A stretch of DNA of 64,000 nucleotides from Pseudomonadota bacterium (GCA_003242685.1 QGVD01000010.1:4560-68559), one strand, 5' to 3'. Shown: positions 14,612 to 24,204, counted from the stretch's first letter. Numbers and translations: made by a program. Notes: generated by a model not told the origin, from the letters alone.

Positions 14612-15001
14612 TCAGGGCAGGACGACGGGCTCCGCAGGCTTCCAAGAGGGCTGTCGGCGTTCGACGACGACCGTGGTGTAGATGCCACCCCGGACGTTGA
14701 AGCGCGCCGTGAGGCGCATGAACCGCGGCGCGACCGTCGCGACGAGGTGGTCGACGATCTCGTTCGTGACCGCCTCGTGGAAGGCGCCGCGATCCCGGAA
14801 CGACCAGATGTAGAGCTTCAGCGATTTGAGCTCCACGCACAGCCGGTCCGGAACGTACTCGAGTTCGAGCGTGGCGAAGTCGGGCTGTCCGGTCTTCGGG
14901 CACAGGCAGGTGAACTCCGGAATGCTCATGCGGATGGTGTAGTCGCGGTCCGGAGCGGGATTCGGAAACGTCTCGAGCTCTGTGCTGGGGCGCGTGGGCA
15001 T
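14612..15001 (-). CDS. queF: NADPH-dependent 7-cyano-7-deazaguanine reductase QueF (short form)
   Basis: 129 residues, the unimodular type. C34 in CPKTGQPD is the nucleophile that forms the thioimide with preQ0, D41 is the catalytic acid, and ELKSLKLYIWSFRDRG is the QueF substrate-binding motif. It makes preQ1 on the way to queuosine, the base later modified by GluQRS encoded upstream on the same strand. Its divergent neighbour is smc. Confidence 0.95.
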   Translation of the reverse strand: MPTRPSTELETFPNPAPDRDYTIRMSIPEFTCLCPKTGQPDFATLELEYVPDRLCVELKSLKLYIWSFRDRGAFHEAVTNEIVDHLVATVAPRFMRLTARFNVRGGIYTTVVVERRQPSWKPAEPVVLP

Positions 15002-15118
15002 GTAAGGGTCGAATCGCGGGTGCGCAGGGAATCACGCGGGCTTGAATGGATCGCCCGGTCGGGACGTTTACTTTACACTACGCCGCCCAAGCGCCGCCAC
15101 GCACTCACAGGAATCTCG

Positions 15119-18100
15119 ATGCGGCTGACCAAGATCAAGCTTGCCGGTTTCAAGTCTTTCGTCGATCCCACCACAGTCACCTTTCCGAGCAATCTCACCG
15201 GCATCGTCGGACCCAACGGCTGCGGCAAGTCGAACATCATCGACGCCGTGCGCTGGGTCATGGGTGAGCTCTCCGCGAAGCACCTGCGCGGAGACTCCAT
15301 GGCGGACGTCGTGTTCAACGGCTCGAGCGCGCGCAAGCCGGTGGGCGCGGCTTCGGTCGAGCTGGTCTTCGACAACAGCGACGGCAAGATCGGCGGCGCG
15401 TACGCGAGCTTCAACGAGATCTCGCTGAAGCGCCACGTGCAGCGCGACGGCACGTCGACGTACTACCTCAACGGCGCGCGCTGCCGCCGCAAGGACATCA
15501 CGCAGCTCTTCCTCGGCACCGGTCTCGGATCGCGCAGCTACGCGATCATCGAGCAGGGCATGATCTCGCGCGTCATCGAGGCGCGTCCCGAGGACATGCG
15601 CGCCTTCGTCGAAGAGGCCGCCGGCATCTCGCGCTACAAGGAACGGCGCAAGGAAACCGAGAGCCGCATCGAGGAGACGCGCGAGAACCTCGCGCGGTTG
15701 CAGGACCTGCGGGACGAGGTCGAGAAACAGATCCGGCACCTGCAGCGCCAGGCGGCGACGGCGCGGCGCTATCAGGCCCTCAAGGAGCAGGAGCGGCGGC
15801 TGACCGCGGAGCTCCTCGCGCTGCGGCTGCGCGAACTCGATAGCGGTGCCGAGGTGCACGACAGCGCGATGCGCGAGCGGGATCTCGCCATGCAGGCGGC
15901 GCTCGCGGACCAGCGCTCCGCCGAGGCGGCCATCGAGAAGCAGCGGACCTACCACGCCGAGCAGAGCGAGAAGCTGCAGGCCGTGCAGGGCCGCTACTAC
16001 GAGATCGGCGCCGAAATCTCGCGGACCGAGCAGACGATCCAGCACACGCGCGAGCTGCGCGAGCGCAAGCAGCAGGAGCTCGCCCAGGCGCGCGCGACGT
16101 TGCGCGATCTGGCCGCGCACATCGAGCGCGACGAGCGCGAGCTCGCCGCGACGCGCGCGGAGATCGAGACGCTCGAGCCGCAGCTCGCCGACGCTCAGCG
16201 TGCTGAGACCGCCGCGGCGGACGCTCTGCACACCGCCGAAGCGGAGCTGCAGAGCTGGCAGCAGCGCTGGGAGGAGTTCAACCGGGCGCTCGGCGCCGCG
16301 GCTCAGACGACGCAGGTCGAGCGCGCGCGCATCGAGCAGCTCGAGAACCAGCTCAGGCGCCTGCGCGCGCAGTCCGACCGGCTCGCGGTCGAGCGCGAGA
16401 ACCTCGCCGCGCAGGAAGCGAGCGATCAGCTCGCGCAGATCGCCGAGCGCGAAGCGCTGGCCCGCGGGACCAGCGAGGAGCTCGCGCGGCAGCTCGAGAA
16501 CGCCATCGAGAAGGTGCAGGCACTGCGCTCGGAGCAGCTCGCGGTCGAGCGCGCGCTCGAAGCGGCCCGCGCCGAGCGCGAGCGGCTGCGCGCCGAGCTG
16601 GTGTCGCTGGACGCGCTGCAGAAGGCGGCCCTGAGCCACGCCGCGGGAAAGGCGACCGACTGGATCGAGTCGGCTGGCCTTGCGCAGCGACCGCGCCTCG
16701 CCGAGACGCTCGAGGTGGAGGCAGGCTGGGAACGTGCCGTCGAGACGGCGCTCGGCGACTATCTGGAAGCGGTCTGCGTCGACCGGCTCGATGAGCTGGC
16801 CGGAGCGCTCGACGATTTCGTCGCCGGCCGCGTAGCGCTCGTCGAGCAGCGGGGTTCCGAAGCCGAGCGTCCGCTGGAATCGCTCGCGGCGAAGGTGCGC
16901 GGTCCTGCTGCGGCCATCGAACAACTCGCCGGTGTCCTGACGGCCGAGACGCTCGCGGAGGCTCTGCAGCGGCGGGCCTCACTCGCGCCGGGGTGCTCGA
17001 TCATCACGCGCACGGGCGAGTGGGTCGGCCGCGACTGGCTGCGCGTGAGCCGCGGTACGGACCAGCACGCCGGAGTCATCGAGCGCGAACACCGGCTGAA
17101 GGCACTGCGCACCGAGGTCGCGCAGAGCGAGGAGCGGGTGCGCGAGGTCGAGGCGCGCCTTGCCGAGCTGCGCCAGGCGCTCGAGGAAGCGGAGGGCGAA
17201 CGCGATCGCACTCAGGCCGCCATCCAGAGCGCGCATCGGGAGCACTCTGACCTGCTCGGTCAGCTCGAGGCGATGCGCGCACGTGCGCAGGAGACCGCGC
17301 TCCGCCGTGAGCGGCTCGAAGAGGAAGCCGCCGAAGTCGCGCAGGAGATCGAGACGACCCAGGAAGCGCTCGCTCGCGCGCGGGCCGAGCTCGATCGCGG
17401 GCTCGCTCAGCTCGGCGACCTCGACGCGCGCCGGCCGGAGCTCGAGAGCGAGCGTGAGGAGCGTCGTGCGGCGGTTGCCGCAGCGCGCGAGCGCGCCCAG
17501 GCTGCTCAGCTCGCCGCACGCGATCTGCTGATCCGCATCGAGTCGCGCCGTTCGACGGAGAGCTCGGTCTCGGTGAGCCTCGGGCGCATGATCGAGCAGC
17601 GTGCGCAGCTCACCGGCCGGTGCGAGGAGCTCGAACGCGAGCTGGCGGGCGGCGATGCGCCGATCCGTGAGCTCGAGAGCCGCCTCGACGACCTGCTCGC
17701 TCGACGGCTCGAGGTCGAGGCCGATCTCACGAGCGCGCGGCGTGCGCTCGAGGAGGCCGATGCCGAGCTGCGTGCGCTCGAGGAGAAGCGCATTCAGGCC
17801 GAGCGTCGCGTGTCGGAAGCCCGCACGGCAATGGAGGAGGCGCGCCTCGCCGCTCAGGAGACGCGCGTCCGGCGCGAGGCGATCGCCGAACAGTTCGCCG
17901 AGACGCACTTCGATCTCGCGGAGATCATGCAGGGCCTGTCGGAGGACTGCGCGGTGCCGCTGTGGGAGGAGAAGCTCGCGGCGGTGCGCGCCGACATCGA
18001 GAAGCTCGGACAGGTCAATCTCGCGGCGATCGACGAGCTCAAGGAGCAGACCGAGCGCAAGGAGTATCTGGACCGGCAGTTCGCCGACGTGACGGATGCG

Positions 18101-18619
18101 CTCGAGACGCTGGAGCAGGCGATGCACCGCATCGACAAGGAGACGCGCCAGCGCTTCGAGGAGACGTTCAACCGCATCAACGAGGGGCTGAAGGAGAAAT
18201 TCCCGCGGCTCTTCGGCGGCGGTCACGCGTACCTCGAGCTCGTGGGCGACGACGTGCTCACGGCCGGCGTCGCGATCATGGCGCGGCCTCCCGGCAAGCG
18301 GAACAGCACGATCCATCAGCTCTCCGGCGGCGAGAAGGCGCTCACCGCCGTGGCGCTGGTGTTCTCGATCTTCGACCTCAACCCGGCGCCGTTCTGCCTG
18401 CTCGACGAGGTCGACGCGCCGCTCGACGAGCACAACGTCGGCCGCTTCTGCGACATCGTGCGCGAGATGTCGAGTCGCGTGCAGTTCATCTTCATCACCC
18501 ACAACAAGACGACCATGGAGCTCGCCTCGCAGCTCATCGGCGTCACCATGCACGAGCCGGGCGTTTCGCGCCTGGTGGCGGTGGACGTCGACGAGGCGGT
18601 GCGGATGGCCGCGGTGTGA
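15119..18619 (+). CDS. smc: Chromosome segregation protein SMC
   Basis: ATG at 15119, seven bases after AGGA, gives 1166 residues, the normal SMC length; open frame further upstream is antisense to queF. Walker A is GPNGCGKSN (32-40). Two long coiled coils flank a hinge at about 510-670. The C-terminal head has the LSGGEKAL signature and Walker B FCLLDEVDAPLDEHN. SMC with ScpA and ScpB, both encoded 7-9 kb downstream, forms the bacterial condensin. So this organism uses Smc-ScpAB, not MukBEF. TTTACACT just upstream may be its -10 region. Confidence 0.97.
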   Translation: MRLTKIKLAGFKSFVDPTTVTFPSNLTGIVGPNGCGKSNIIDAVRWVMGELSAKHLRGDSMADVVFNGSSARKPVGAASVELVFDNSDGKIGGAYASFNEISLKRHVQRDGTSTYYLNGARCRRKDITQLFLGTGLGSRSYAIIEQGMISRVIEARPEDMRAFVEEAAGISRYKERRKETESRIEETRENLARLQDLRDEVEKQIRHLQRQAATARRYQALKEQERRLTAELLALRLRELDSGAEVHDSAMRERDLAMQAALADQRSAEAAIEKQRTYHAEQSEKLQAVQGRYYEIGAEISRTEQTIQHTRELRERKQQELAQARATLRDLAAHIERDERELAATRAEIETLEPQLADAQRAETAAADALHTAEAELQSWQQRWEEFNRALGAAAQTTQVERARIEQLENQLRRLRAQSDRLAVERENLAAQEASDQLAQIAEREALARGTSEELARQLENAIEKVQALRSEQLAVERALEAARAERERLRAELVSLDALQKAALSHAAGKATDWIESAGLAQRPRLAETLEVEAGWERAVETALGDYLEAVCVDRLDELAGALDDFVAGRVALVEQRGSEAERPLESLAAKVRGPAAAIEQLAGVLTAETLAEALQRRASLAPGCSIITRTGEWVGRDWLRVSRGTDQHAGVIEREHRLKALRTEVAQSEERVREVEARLAELRQALEEAEGERDRTQAAIQSAHREHSDLLGQLEAMRARAQETALRRERLEEEAAEVAQEIETTQEALARARAELDRGLAQLGDLDARRPELESEREERRAAVAAARERAQAAQLAARDLLIRIESRRSTESSVSVSLGRMIEQRAQLTGRCEELERELAGGDAPIRELESRLDDLLARRLEVEADLTSARRALEEADAELRALEEKRIQAERRVSEARTAMEEARLAAQETRVRREAIAEQFAETHFDLAEIMQGLSEDCAVPLWEEKLAAVRADIEKLGQVNLAAIDELKEQTERKEYLDRQFADVTDALETLEQAMHRIDKETRQRFEETFNRINEGLKEKFPRLFGGGHAYLELVGDDVLTAGVAIMARPPGKRNSTIHQLSGGEKALTAVALVFSIFDLNPAPFCLLDEVDAPLDEHNVGRFCDIVREMSSRVQFIFITHNKTTMELASQLIGVTMHEPGVSRLVAVDVDEAVRMAAV

Positions 18620-18623
18620 CACG

Positions 18624-18647
18624 AGAGGGGAGCCACAGAGGGGAGCC
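18624..18647 (+). repeat. Tandem 11-base repeat holding two ribosome-binding sequences before zipA
   Basis: AGAGGGGAGCC occurs at 18624-18634 and again at 18637-18647, two bases apart, immediately upstream of the zipA ATG at 18651. Only the second copy is correctly spaced to act as the ribosome site. Confidence 0.7.
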
Positions 18648-18650
18648 GTG

Positions 18651-19535
18651 ATGTCCGAGCTGCGCTGGATACTGCTCGTGCTCGGCGTGCTGTTCATCGC
18701 GGCGCTCGCCTGGTGGGAGCTGCGCAGACCGCGTCAGGGGCGCTCCGAAGAAGAGGGACGTGCGGCGGGACGTGAGCCGGTGTTCCCGCCGGCCGACGCG
18801 GAGCACGGATCCGTCCGCAGACTGCGTGAGCCCACGCTGACGCTGCCCGAGATCCGCCCGCGCGACACCCTGCGCGAGCCGGCGATCGTCGAATCGATCG
18901 ACGACGATTCGCGCATCGGGCTGCGCATCGACGGCGACCGTATCGAAGAAGAGACGGGCGACGAAGCGGAAGCGGTCGAGCCGCCCGTGGAGCCGATCGT
19001 GCCTGCACCGGAGGCGCCGCACGTGCGCCGTCCGCCGCCGCTCGACGCGGCGCCCGAGCCCGTCGAGCCGATCGTCGAATGGCCCGAGGAATCCCTGCGG
19101 AAGATCCTCGCCTTGCGTCTCGTCGCGCCGGCCCCCGAGCGCTTTCCGGGTCGCACGCTGCGTCAGGCACTGGCCGCGGAAGGTTTCGTGCTCGGGAAGT
19201 TCTCCATCTTCCACAAGCCCGGTCCGGATGCGCGCGCGGTGGTGAGCGCGGCGAGTCTCACGCGGCCCGGCACCTTCGATCTCGCGACCATGGACCTGCA
19301 GCGTTTCGGCGGGCTGAGCCTCTTCGCCGTGCTGCCGGGCCCGCTGCCGGCGTCCGAGACTTTCGACGAGCTGCTCGCGACGGCGCGGAACCTCAACACG
19401 AGGCTGCGGGGTACGCTGCAGGACGAGCACGGCCAGCCACTCACCCCGGCGCGCGTCGCGGCGATCCGTGAGTCGCTGCGGGAGGAGACGACGGACGCTG
19501 CGGCAGCGCAGCCCGGAGAGACGGAGAGTTCCTGA
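18651..19535 (+). CDS. zipA: Cell division protein ZipA
   Basis: 294 residues from ATG 18651 (a GTG directly before it is a less likely start). Residues 4-22 form the N-terminal membrane anchor (LRWILLVLGVLFIAALAWW), followed by basic residues, a long Pro/Glu-rich linker (about 30-145) and the C-terminal FtsZ-binding domain (about 150-275, KILALRLVAP...FSIFHKP). ZipA tethers FtsZ to the membrane in gammaproteobacteria. The place between smc and ligA is conserved; ligA overlaps its stop. Confidence 0.92.
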   Translation: MSELRWILLVLGVLFIAALAWWELRRPRQGRSEEEGRAAGREPVFPPADAEHGSVRRLREPTLTLPEIRPRDTLREPAIVESIDDDSRIGLRIDGDRIEEETGDEAEAVEPPVEPIVPAPEAPHVRRPPPLDAAPEPVEPIVEWPEESLRKILALRLVAPAPERFPGRTLRQALAAEGFVLGKFSIFHKPGPDARAVVSAASLTRPGTFDLATMDLQRFGGLSLFAVLPGPLPASETFDELLATARNLNTRLRGTLQDEHGQPLTPARVAAIRESLREETTDAAAAQPGETESS

Positions 19536-21622
19536 TGAAACCCTCCGCCGCGGAGCGGATCGCCGAGCTGCGCCGGCAGATCGCGTATCACAACTACCGC
19601 TACTACACGCTCGACGACCCGGAGATCTCCGACGCCGAGTACGACCGGCTGATGGAGGAGCTGCGGGCGCTCGAAGCCGAGCATCCGGAGCTGGCATCGC
19701 CGGAATCGCCGACACAGCGGGTCGGCGCCCCGCCATCGGGCAAGTTCGCGAAGGTGCGGCACGCGGTGCCGATGCTCTCGCTCGACAACGCGTTCACCGC
19801 CGAGGACGTCGCCGCCTTCGTCGAGCGCATCCGCCGTTTCCTGCGGCTCGACGGCGAGCAGCTCGTGTTCACCGCGGAGCCGAAGATCGACGGTCTGTCG
19901 CTGTCTCTGCGCTACGAGCGCGGAGAGCTCGTCTGTGGAGCCACGCGCGGCGACGGCACGCAGGGTGAGGACGTGACCGCGAACGTCCGCACGCTCAAGG
20001 ACATTCCGCAGAAACTGACGGCGCACGACGTTCCGGAAATCTGCGAGGTGCGCGGCGAGGTCTACATGACCAAGTCGGCGTTCCTCGAGCTCAACAGGCA
20101 GCAGGCCGCGGCCGGACGTCCGCTCTTCGCAAATCCACGTAACTCGGCCGCGGGCTCTCTCCGGCAGCTCGATCCGAACGTCACCGCCTCACGGCCGCTC
20201 GGCTTCTTCGCGTACGGCTGGGGCGAGATGAGCCGGATGCCTGCGCGCACGCAGTCGGGGATGCTCGAGTGGTTCCGCTCGTGCGGATTCAGGACCAATC
20301 CGCTCATCAGAGTGTGCCGCAGTCTCGACGAGATGCTCGCGTACCACCGCGAGATGGAGCTGCAGCGCGGGACGCTCGATTACGACATCGACGGCGTCGT
20401 CTACAAGGTCGACCGCATCGACTGGCAGGAGCGTCTCGGCTTCGTCTCGCGCAATCCGCGCTGGGCCGTCGCGCACAAGTTCCCGGCGCAGAAGGCGACA
20501 ACGGTGGTGCGGGCGATCGAGATCCAGGTCGGGCGCACCGGCGCGCTCACGCCGGTCGCGAAGCTCGAGCCGGTCACCGTCGGCGGCGTGGTCGTCTCGA
20601 ACGCCACGCTCCACAACGAGGACTACATCCGCGCGCTCGACGTGCGGATCGGCGACACGGTGGAGATCCAGCGCGCCGGCGATGTGATTCCCCAGGTGCT
20701 CCGCGTCGTGCTCGAGCGCCGCCCCGCCGACGCGCGCCCTTTCGAGTTTCCGAAGACCTGCCCCTGTCCGCTGAAGACCCCGGTGGTGCGCGACGTCACC
20801 AACACGGGAGAGCAGGGCGCTGTCGCCCGCTGCAGCGGCGAGTTCGCGTGCCCGCACCAGAAGGTCGAGCACCTGCGCCACTTCGTTTCTCGCCACGCCT
20901 TCGACATCGAAGGCCTGGGCGAGGAGCGCATCGCGCTCTTCTTCGAGCGCGGCTGGGTGAAGGAGCCGGCCGACATCTTCACGCTCGCGGAGCGCAACCG
21001 CGAGATCCGTCTGGAAGAGCAGCCGGGTTTCGGCGCGCAGTCGGTGCGCAAGCTGTTCGACGCGATAGAGGCGAGGCGCACGATTTCCCTCGAGCGCTTC
21101 CTGTACGCGCTCGGCGTCCGGCACGTGGGGGAGACCACCGCGCGCGCTCTCGCGCGCGGCTACGGGAGCTGGCCGGCGCTGCGTGACGCGTGCCTCGCGA
21201 TCGCCAGGGGCGATGCGGAGGCGCGGCAGGAGATGGATGCGCTCGATCAGGTCGGTGAGACCGTCATCAACAGCCTCGCGGCGTACTTCGGTGAGAAACA
21301 CAACCGCGCGATAGTCCAGCGGCTCGAGGAGCAGGTCCGCATTCTCGATGCCGAGAAACCGCGCACCGATTCGGCGATCGCGGGAAAGACGGTTGTGTTC
21401 ACGGGGACTCTGAACCGCCTCACGCGAGAGGAAGCGAAGGCACTGGCGGAGCGCTACGGCGCCAGGGTGAGCGGCAGCGTGTCGAAGAAGACCGACTACG
21501 TCGTGGCGGGTGCCGACGCCGGCTCGAAACTCCGCAAGGCGACGGAGCTCGGCGTGCGCGTGATCAGCGAGGACGAATTCCTCGCGATGCTGCCGTCGGG
21601 CGCGCACGCGGGCGGCGAATAA
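19535..21622 (+). CDS. ligA: NAD-dependent DNA ligase LigA
   Basis: 695 residues, start overlapping the zipA stop (TGATG). Domain Ia and the adenylation domain contain K117 in EPKIDG, the AMP-accepting lysine, and RGDGTQGEDVT; then OB-fold, zinc finger, HhH repeats and a C-terminal BRCT domain (IAGKTVVFTGTLNRLTREEA to the end). The zinc region reads TCPCPLKTPVV...ARCSGEFACPHQ, with a C-x-C pair instead of the C-x2-C usual in gammaproteobacteria. As I recall, that form is typical of alphaproteobacterial LigA. It seals nicks during replication and repair. Confidence 0.96.
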   Translation: MKPSAAERIAELRRQIAYHNYRYYTLDDPEISDAEYDRLMEELRALEAEHPELASPESPTQRVGAPPSGKFAKVRHAVPMLSLDNAFTAEDVAAFVERIRRFLRLDGEQLVFTAEPKIDGLSLSLRYERGELVCGATRGDGTQGEDVTANVRTLKDIPQKLTAHDVPEICEVRGEVYMTKSAFLELNRQQAAAGRPLFANPRNSAAGSLRQLDPNVTASRPLGFFAYGWGEMSRMPARTQSGMLEWFRSCGFRTNPLIRVCRSLDEMLAYHREMELQRGTLDYDIDGVVYKVDRIDWQERLGFVSRNPRWAVAHKFPAQKATTVVRAIEIQVGRTGALTPVAKLEPVTVGGVVVSNATLHNEDYIRALDVRIGDTVEIQRAGDVIPQVLRVVLERRPADARPFEFPKTCPCPLKTPVVRDVTNTGEQGAVARCSGEFACPHQKVEHLRHFVSRHAFDIEGLGEERIALFFERGWVKEPADIFTLAERNREIRLEEQPGFGAQSVRKLFDAIEARRTISLERFLYALGVRHVGETTARALARGYGSWPALRDACLAIARGDAEARQEMDALDQVGETVINSLAAYFGEKHNRAIVQRLEEQVRILDAEKPRTDSAIAGKTVVFTGTLNRLTREEAKALAERYGARVSGSVSKKTDYVVAGADAGSKLRKATELGVRVISEDEFLAMLPSGAHAGGE

Positions 21623-21707
21623 TCCCTTACGGGGGGCATCCGGCAGGCGGGGGGATCGGTGGCTGCCGGACCGGTTTCCCCGGGCTCCGGCAGCCGGGTG
21701 CTCCTCG

Positions 21708-22511
21708 TCACAGAGACTTCTCGATCTTCGCGTTCTTCGCGAGCTCTTCGATGTAAGCGTTGAATTTCTTTGCGTTTACGATCTGCTCGACGCGGTTCCG
21801 GACCTCGTCGAAGGCGGGCGGAGCGAGGTCGCGCGTCTCCTCGAGGCGGATGACGTGCCAGCCGTACTGGGTCTGCACGGGCTTGCGCGTGAACTCGCCA
21901 GGCTTGAGCGCCACGACGGCGTCCGCGAAGGGCTTGACCATGGTGTCCGGCCTGAACCAGCCGAGATCGCCGCCGTTCATCTTCGAGCTGTCCAGGGACT
22001 CCTTTTCCGCGAGCTTCGCGAAGTCTTCGCCTTTCTCCAGGCGCTTCACCAGGTTGTTGGCGAATTCTTCCGTCGCGACCAGGATGTGCCGGGCCCGGTA
22101 CTCGTGCTTCGGCAGCTGTGCGATCTGAGCCTCGTACTCCGCTCGCAGCTCCTCTTCCGTCGCCTCGTTCTCCTGCAGAAGACGCTGCGAGGCGGCCTGC
22201 TGCAGGACGTTGAGGCGCGACACGTGCAGCAGCGCCGCCGTCTGCGTTTCCTTCGTCAGGCCGTCCTTCTCGGCCTGCTGGGCGACGAGCTCGGCCCGGA
22301 TCAGCGCGTCGAGGAGCTGCTCGCGCTGCTCAGGGCTGAGCGCGGCGGATTCCTGACCCGCCATCCCTTTGGCGTAGAACTCGAAGAACTCCCGGCTGAT
22401 GGGCTTGCCGTTCACCGTGGCGACAGCGTCGCCGCTCGAGCCGCTCTGCGGTTGGCAGGCGCCGAGTCCGAGCAGGCAGGCAGCGAGCAGGAGAGAGCGC
22501 TTGGGGGTCAT
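21708..22511 (-). CDS. Parvulin-type peptidyl-prolyl isomerase, lipoprotein
   Basis: 267 residues. A signal peptide with lipobox LGAC places the lipidated cysteine at C19. A SurA-like N-terminal segment (VATVNGKPISREFFEFY) precedes the parvulin domain at about 135-235, with RARHILV, MNGGDLGWF and FTRKPVQTQYGWHVIRLEE. It should help fold exported proteins in the periplasm from a membrane anchor. It is third in the yciB-bolA-ppi set on the minus strand, 39 bases after bolA, an order seen in other gammaproteobacteria. Confidence 0.9.
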   Translation of the reverse strand: MTPKRSLLLAACLLGLGACQPQSGSSGDAVATVNGKPISREFFEFYAKGMAGQESAALSPEQREQLLDALIRAELVAQQAEKDGLTKETQTAALLHVSRLNVLQQAASQRLLQENEATEEELRAEYEAQIAQLPKHEYRARHILVATEEFANNLVKRLEKGEDFAKLAEKESLDSSKMNGGDLGWFRPDTMVKPFADAVVALKPGEFTRKPVQTQYGWHVIRLEETRDLAPPAFDEVRNRVEQIVNAKKFNAYIEELAKNAKIEKSL

Positions 22512-22550
22512 TTTTTAAGTAGATCCAGTTGGTTGGGAGAAATACTTGAT

Positions 22551-22826
22551 CTATTTCTTCAGCTCATCCGGGGCGATGGCCTCGATCGAAAGAGCATGGA
22601 TTCCCCGCCCCATCAGGCCCGCGACCGCGGCATAGACGAGCCGGTGACGCTCGATCCTCGAACGCCCGGTGAAGGCCGCCGAGACGATCTTCACGTGAAA
22701 GTGTCCGCCCTCGCGCGCGCCTGCATGGCCTGCATGCGCCGCGCTGTCGTCGCGGATCGAAAGCTCGGTGGGCGCGAGCTCGCGCTCGAGCGCCGAGCGC
22801 AGCCGCTCGAGTCGGTCCCCCGTCAT
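22551..22826 (-). CDS. bolA: BolA family protein
   Basis: 91 residues with the BolA core: the ELSIRDDS-type strand, HFHVKIVSAAFTGRSRIERHRLVY and ALSIEAIAPDE. The C-terminal histidine region is what BolA proteins use with monothiol glutaredoxins to bind a 2Fe-2S cluster. It starts inside the end of yciB (ATGA overlap), so the two are translationally coupled. Confidence 0.9.
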   Translation of the reverse strand: MTGDRLERLRSALERELAPTELSIRDDSAAHAGHAGAREGGHFHVKIVSAAFTGRSRIERHRLVYAAVAGLMGRGIHALSIEAIAPDELKK

Positions 22827-23413
22827 TCCTGCGAGCCGGCGCGAGCGGCATCACCCGGTTCGGTCGCGCTCGCAGGAGCCGCTCCCCCGCGGCGCGTGAG
22901 CCACAGCGCCTGAGCCACGAGGAACACCATCGTGAGCGCCGTGAGACCGAACACCTTGAAGTTCACCCAGGTCTCCTCGCTCGCATTGAACGCGACGACG
23001 AGATTCGCGACGCCGAGCGCCGCGTAGAACACGATCCACAGCCAGTTGAGGCGGTGCCAGGTCCGGTCGGGGACCCGAACGTCGGCAAGCACGACCGAGA
23101 GCAGACGCTGGACGAGGGGACGCTCGCCGATCCAGAAAGATCCCAGGAAGGCGAGGCTGATCACCCAGAAGAACACCGTGGGTTTCCACTGGATGAAGCG
23201 CTGGTCGTGCAGCAGGAGCGTCGCCGTTCCGAAGGCGAACACGAGCACGGCGCTGACGCCGTGCATCGGCGGGATGCGCCGCTCCCGCAGGTAGTCCACG
23301 AGGAGAAGCACGGCCATGGCGGCCATGAGCACGCCCGTTGCGAAATAGAGCCCGCGGGCGTAGTAGGCGATGAGAAACGCCGCGAGCGGCGCGAATTCGA
23401 GCAGGGCCTGCAT
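22823..23413 (-). CDS. yciB: Inner membrane septation protein YciB/IspZ
   Basis: 196 residues with five to six membrane helices. It begins LLEFAPLAAFLIAYYARGLYFAT, with IQWKPTVFFWVISLAFLGS and WHRLNWLWIVFYAALGVANLVVAF, all family hallmarks. YciB is an inner membrane protein linked to septation and envelope synthesis. It is first in the yciB-bolA-ppi set and divergent from yciO, with which it shares a short promoter region. Confidence 0.93.
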   Translation of the reverse strand: MQALLEFAPLAAFLIAYYARGLYFATGVLMAAMAVLLLVDYLRERRIPPMHGVSAVLVFAFGTATLLLHDQRFIQWKPTVFFWVISLAFLGSFWIGERPLVQRLLSVVLADVRVPDRTWHRLNWLWIVFYAALGVANLVVAFNASEETWVNFKVFGLTALTMVFLVAQALWLTRRGGAAPASATEPGDAARAGSQE

Positions 23414-23551
23414 GATGTCCGGCCGGCGGCCGACTGCAACAGAGGGCCGCTATGATAGCCGATGTCGGACGCCCCGGCCGGATGGCGAAGCGCCGGCTGC
23501 GTTCCGGCCGCGCGGAGGTGTGCGCCTGAGAAGGTTCCGAGGGAAAGGAAC

Positions 23552-24202
23552 GTGAGCCAGTACTTCGAGATCCATCCGGTCAATCCGCAGATGCGGCTCA
23601 TCCGGCGCGCGGCGGAGATCATCAGGAACGGCGGCGTGATCGCCTATCCCACGGACTCGTGCTATGCGCTCGGCTGCCGCATCGGCGACAAGGAAGCGCT
23701 CGAGCGCGTGCGCCGCATCCGCCAGGCGGGCCGCGATCACCACTTCACGCTCGTGTGCCGTGACCTCACGGAAATCGGTCGCTTCGCGCGCGTCGACACC
23801 TGGCAGTTCCGTCTCATCAAGTCCTGCACACCTGGGCCGTACACCTTTCTGCTGCAGGCGACGCGCGAGACACCGCGGCGCCTGCAGCACGAGCGGCGCC
23901 GCACCATCGGGATCCGCGTGCCGGATCATCCCGTGCCGCGTCTGCTGCTCGCCGAGCTCGGCGAGCCGCTGATGAGCTCGACACTGATGCTGCCGGGCGA
24001 TGACGTGCCGCTCACCGACGGACGCGAGATCCGCGCGCGGCTCGAGCACCAGATCGACGCGGTGCTCGACGGCGGCAACTGCGGGATGGAGCCGACGACG
24101 GTCGTCGACCTCGCGGTGAACCCGCCGCAGATCGTGCGCCGGGGCAAGGGCGACATCGCCATGCTCGGTGTCCTGGAGGCGGTCCCGGGGGGGCGGGTCT
24201 GA
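23552..24202 (+). CDS. yciO: YciO/Sua5/YrdC family protein (L-threonylcarbamoyladenylate synthase-like)
   Basis: GTG at 23552, just after GAGGGAAAGGA, gives SQYFEIHPVNPQMRLIRRAA, the usual start of YciO; the ATG at 23462 adds an unconserved stretch. 216 residues with GGVIAYPTDSCYALGCRIGDKEALERV and the KSCTPGPYTFLLQ and TIGIRVPDH blocks of the YrdC fold. The true t6A enzyme is TsaC; YciO members are paralogs with uncertain duty. It heads the yciO-trpS-scpA-scpB-rluB run. Confidence 0.88.
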   Translation: MSQYFEIHPVNPQMRLIRRAAEIIRNGGVIAYPTDSCYALGCRIGDKEALERVRRIRQAGRDHHFTLVCRDLTEIGRFARVDTWQFRLIKSCTPGPYTFLLQATRETPRRLQHERRRTIGIRVPDHPVPRLLLAELGEPLMSSTLMLPGDDVPLTDGREIRARLEHQIDAVLDGGNCGMEPTTVVDLAVNPPQIVRRGKGDIAMLGVLEAVPGGRV

Positions 24203-24204
24203 CC

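Noticed and set aside
14747..15118. 124-codon N-terminal extension of smc
   Set aside because: It is antisense to queF and not similar to any SMC N-terminus; ATG 15119 gives the standard MRLTKIKLAGFKSF start.
21623..21707. Terminator between convergent ligA and the isomerase gene
   Set aside because: Several GC-rich partial inverted repeats exist but none has a clean stem with a T-run, so I did not call one.
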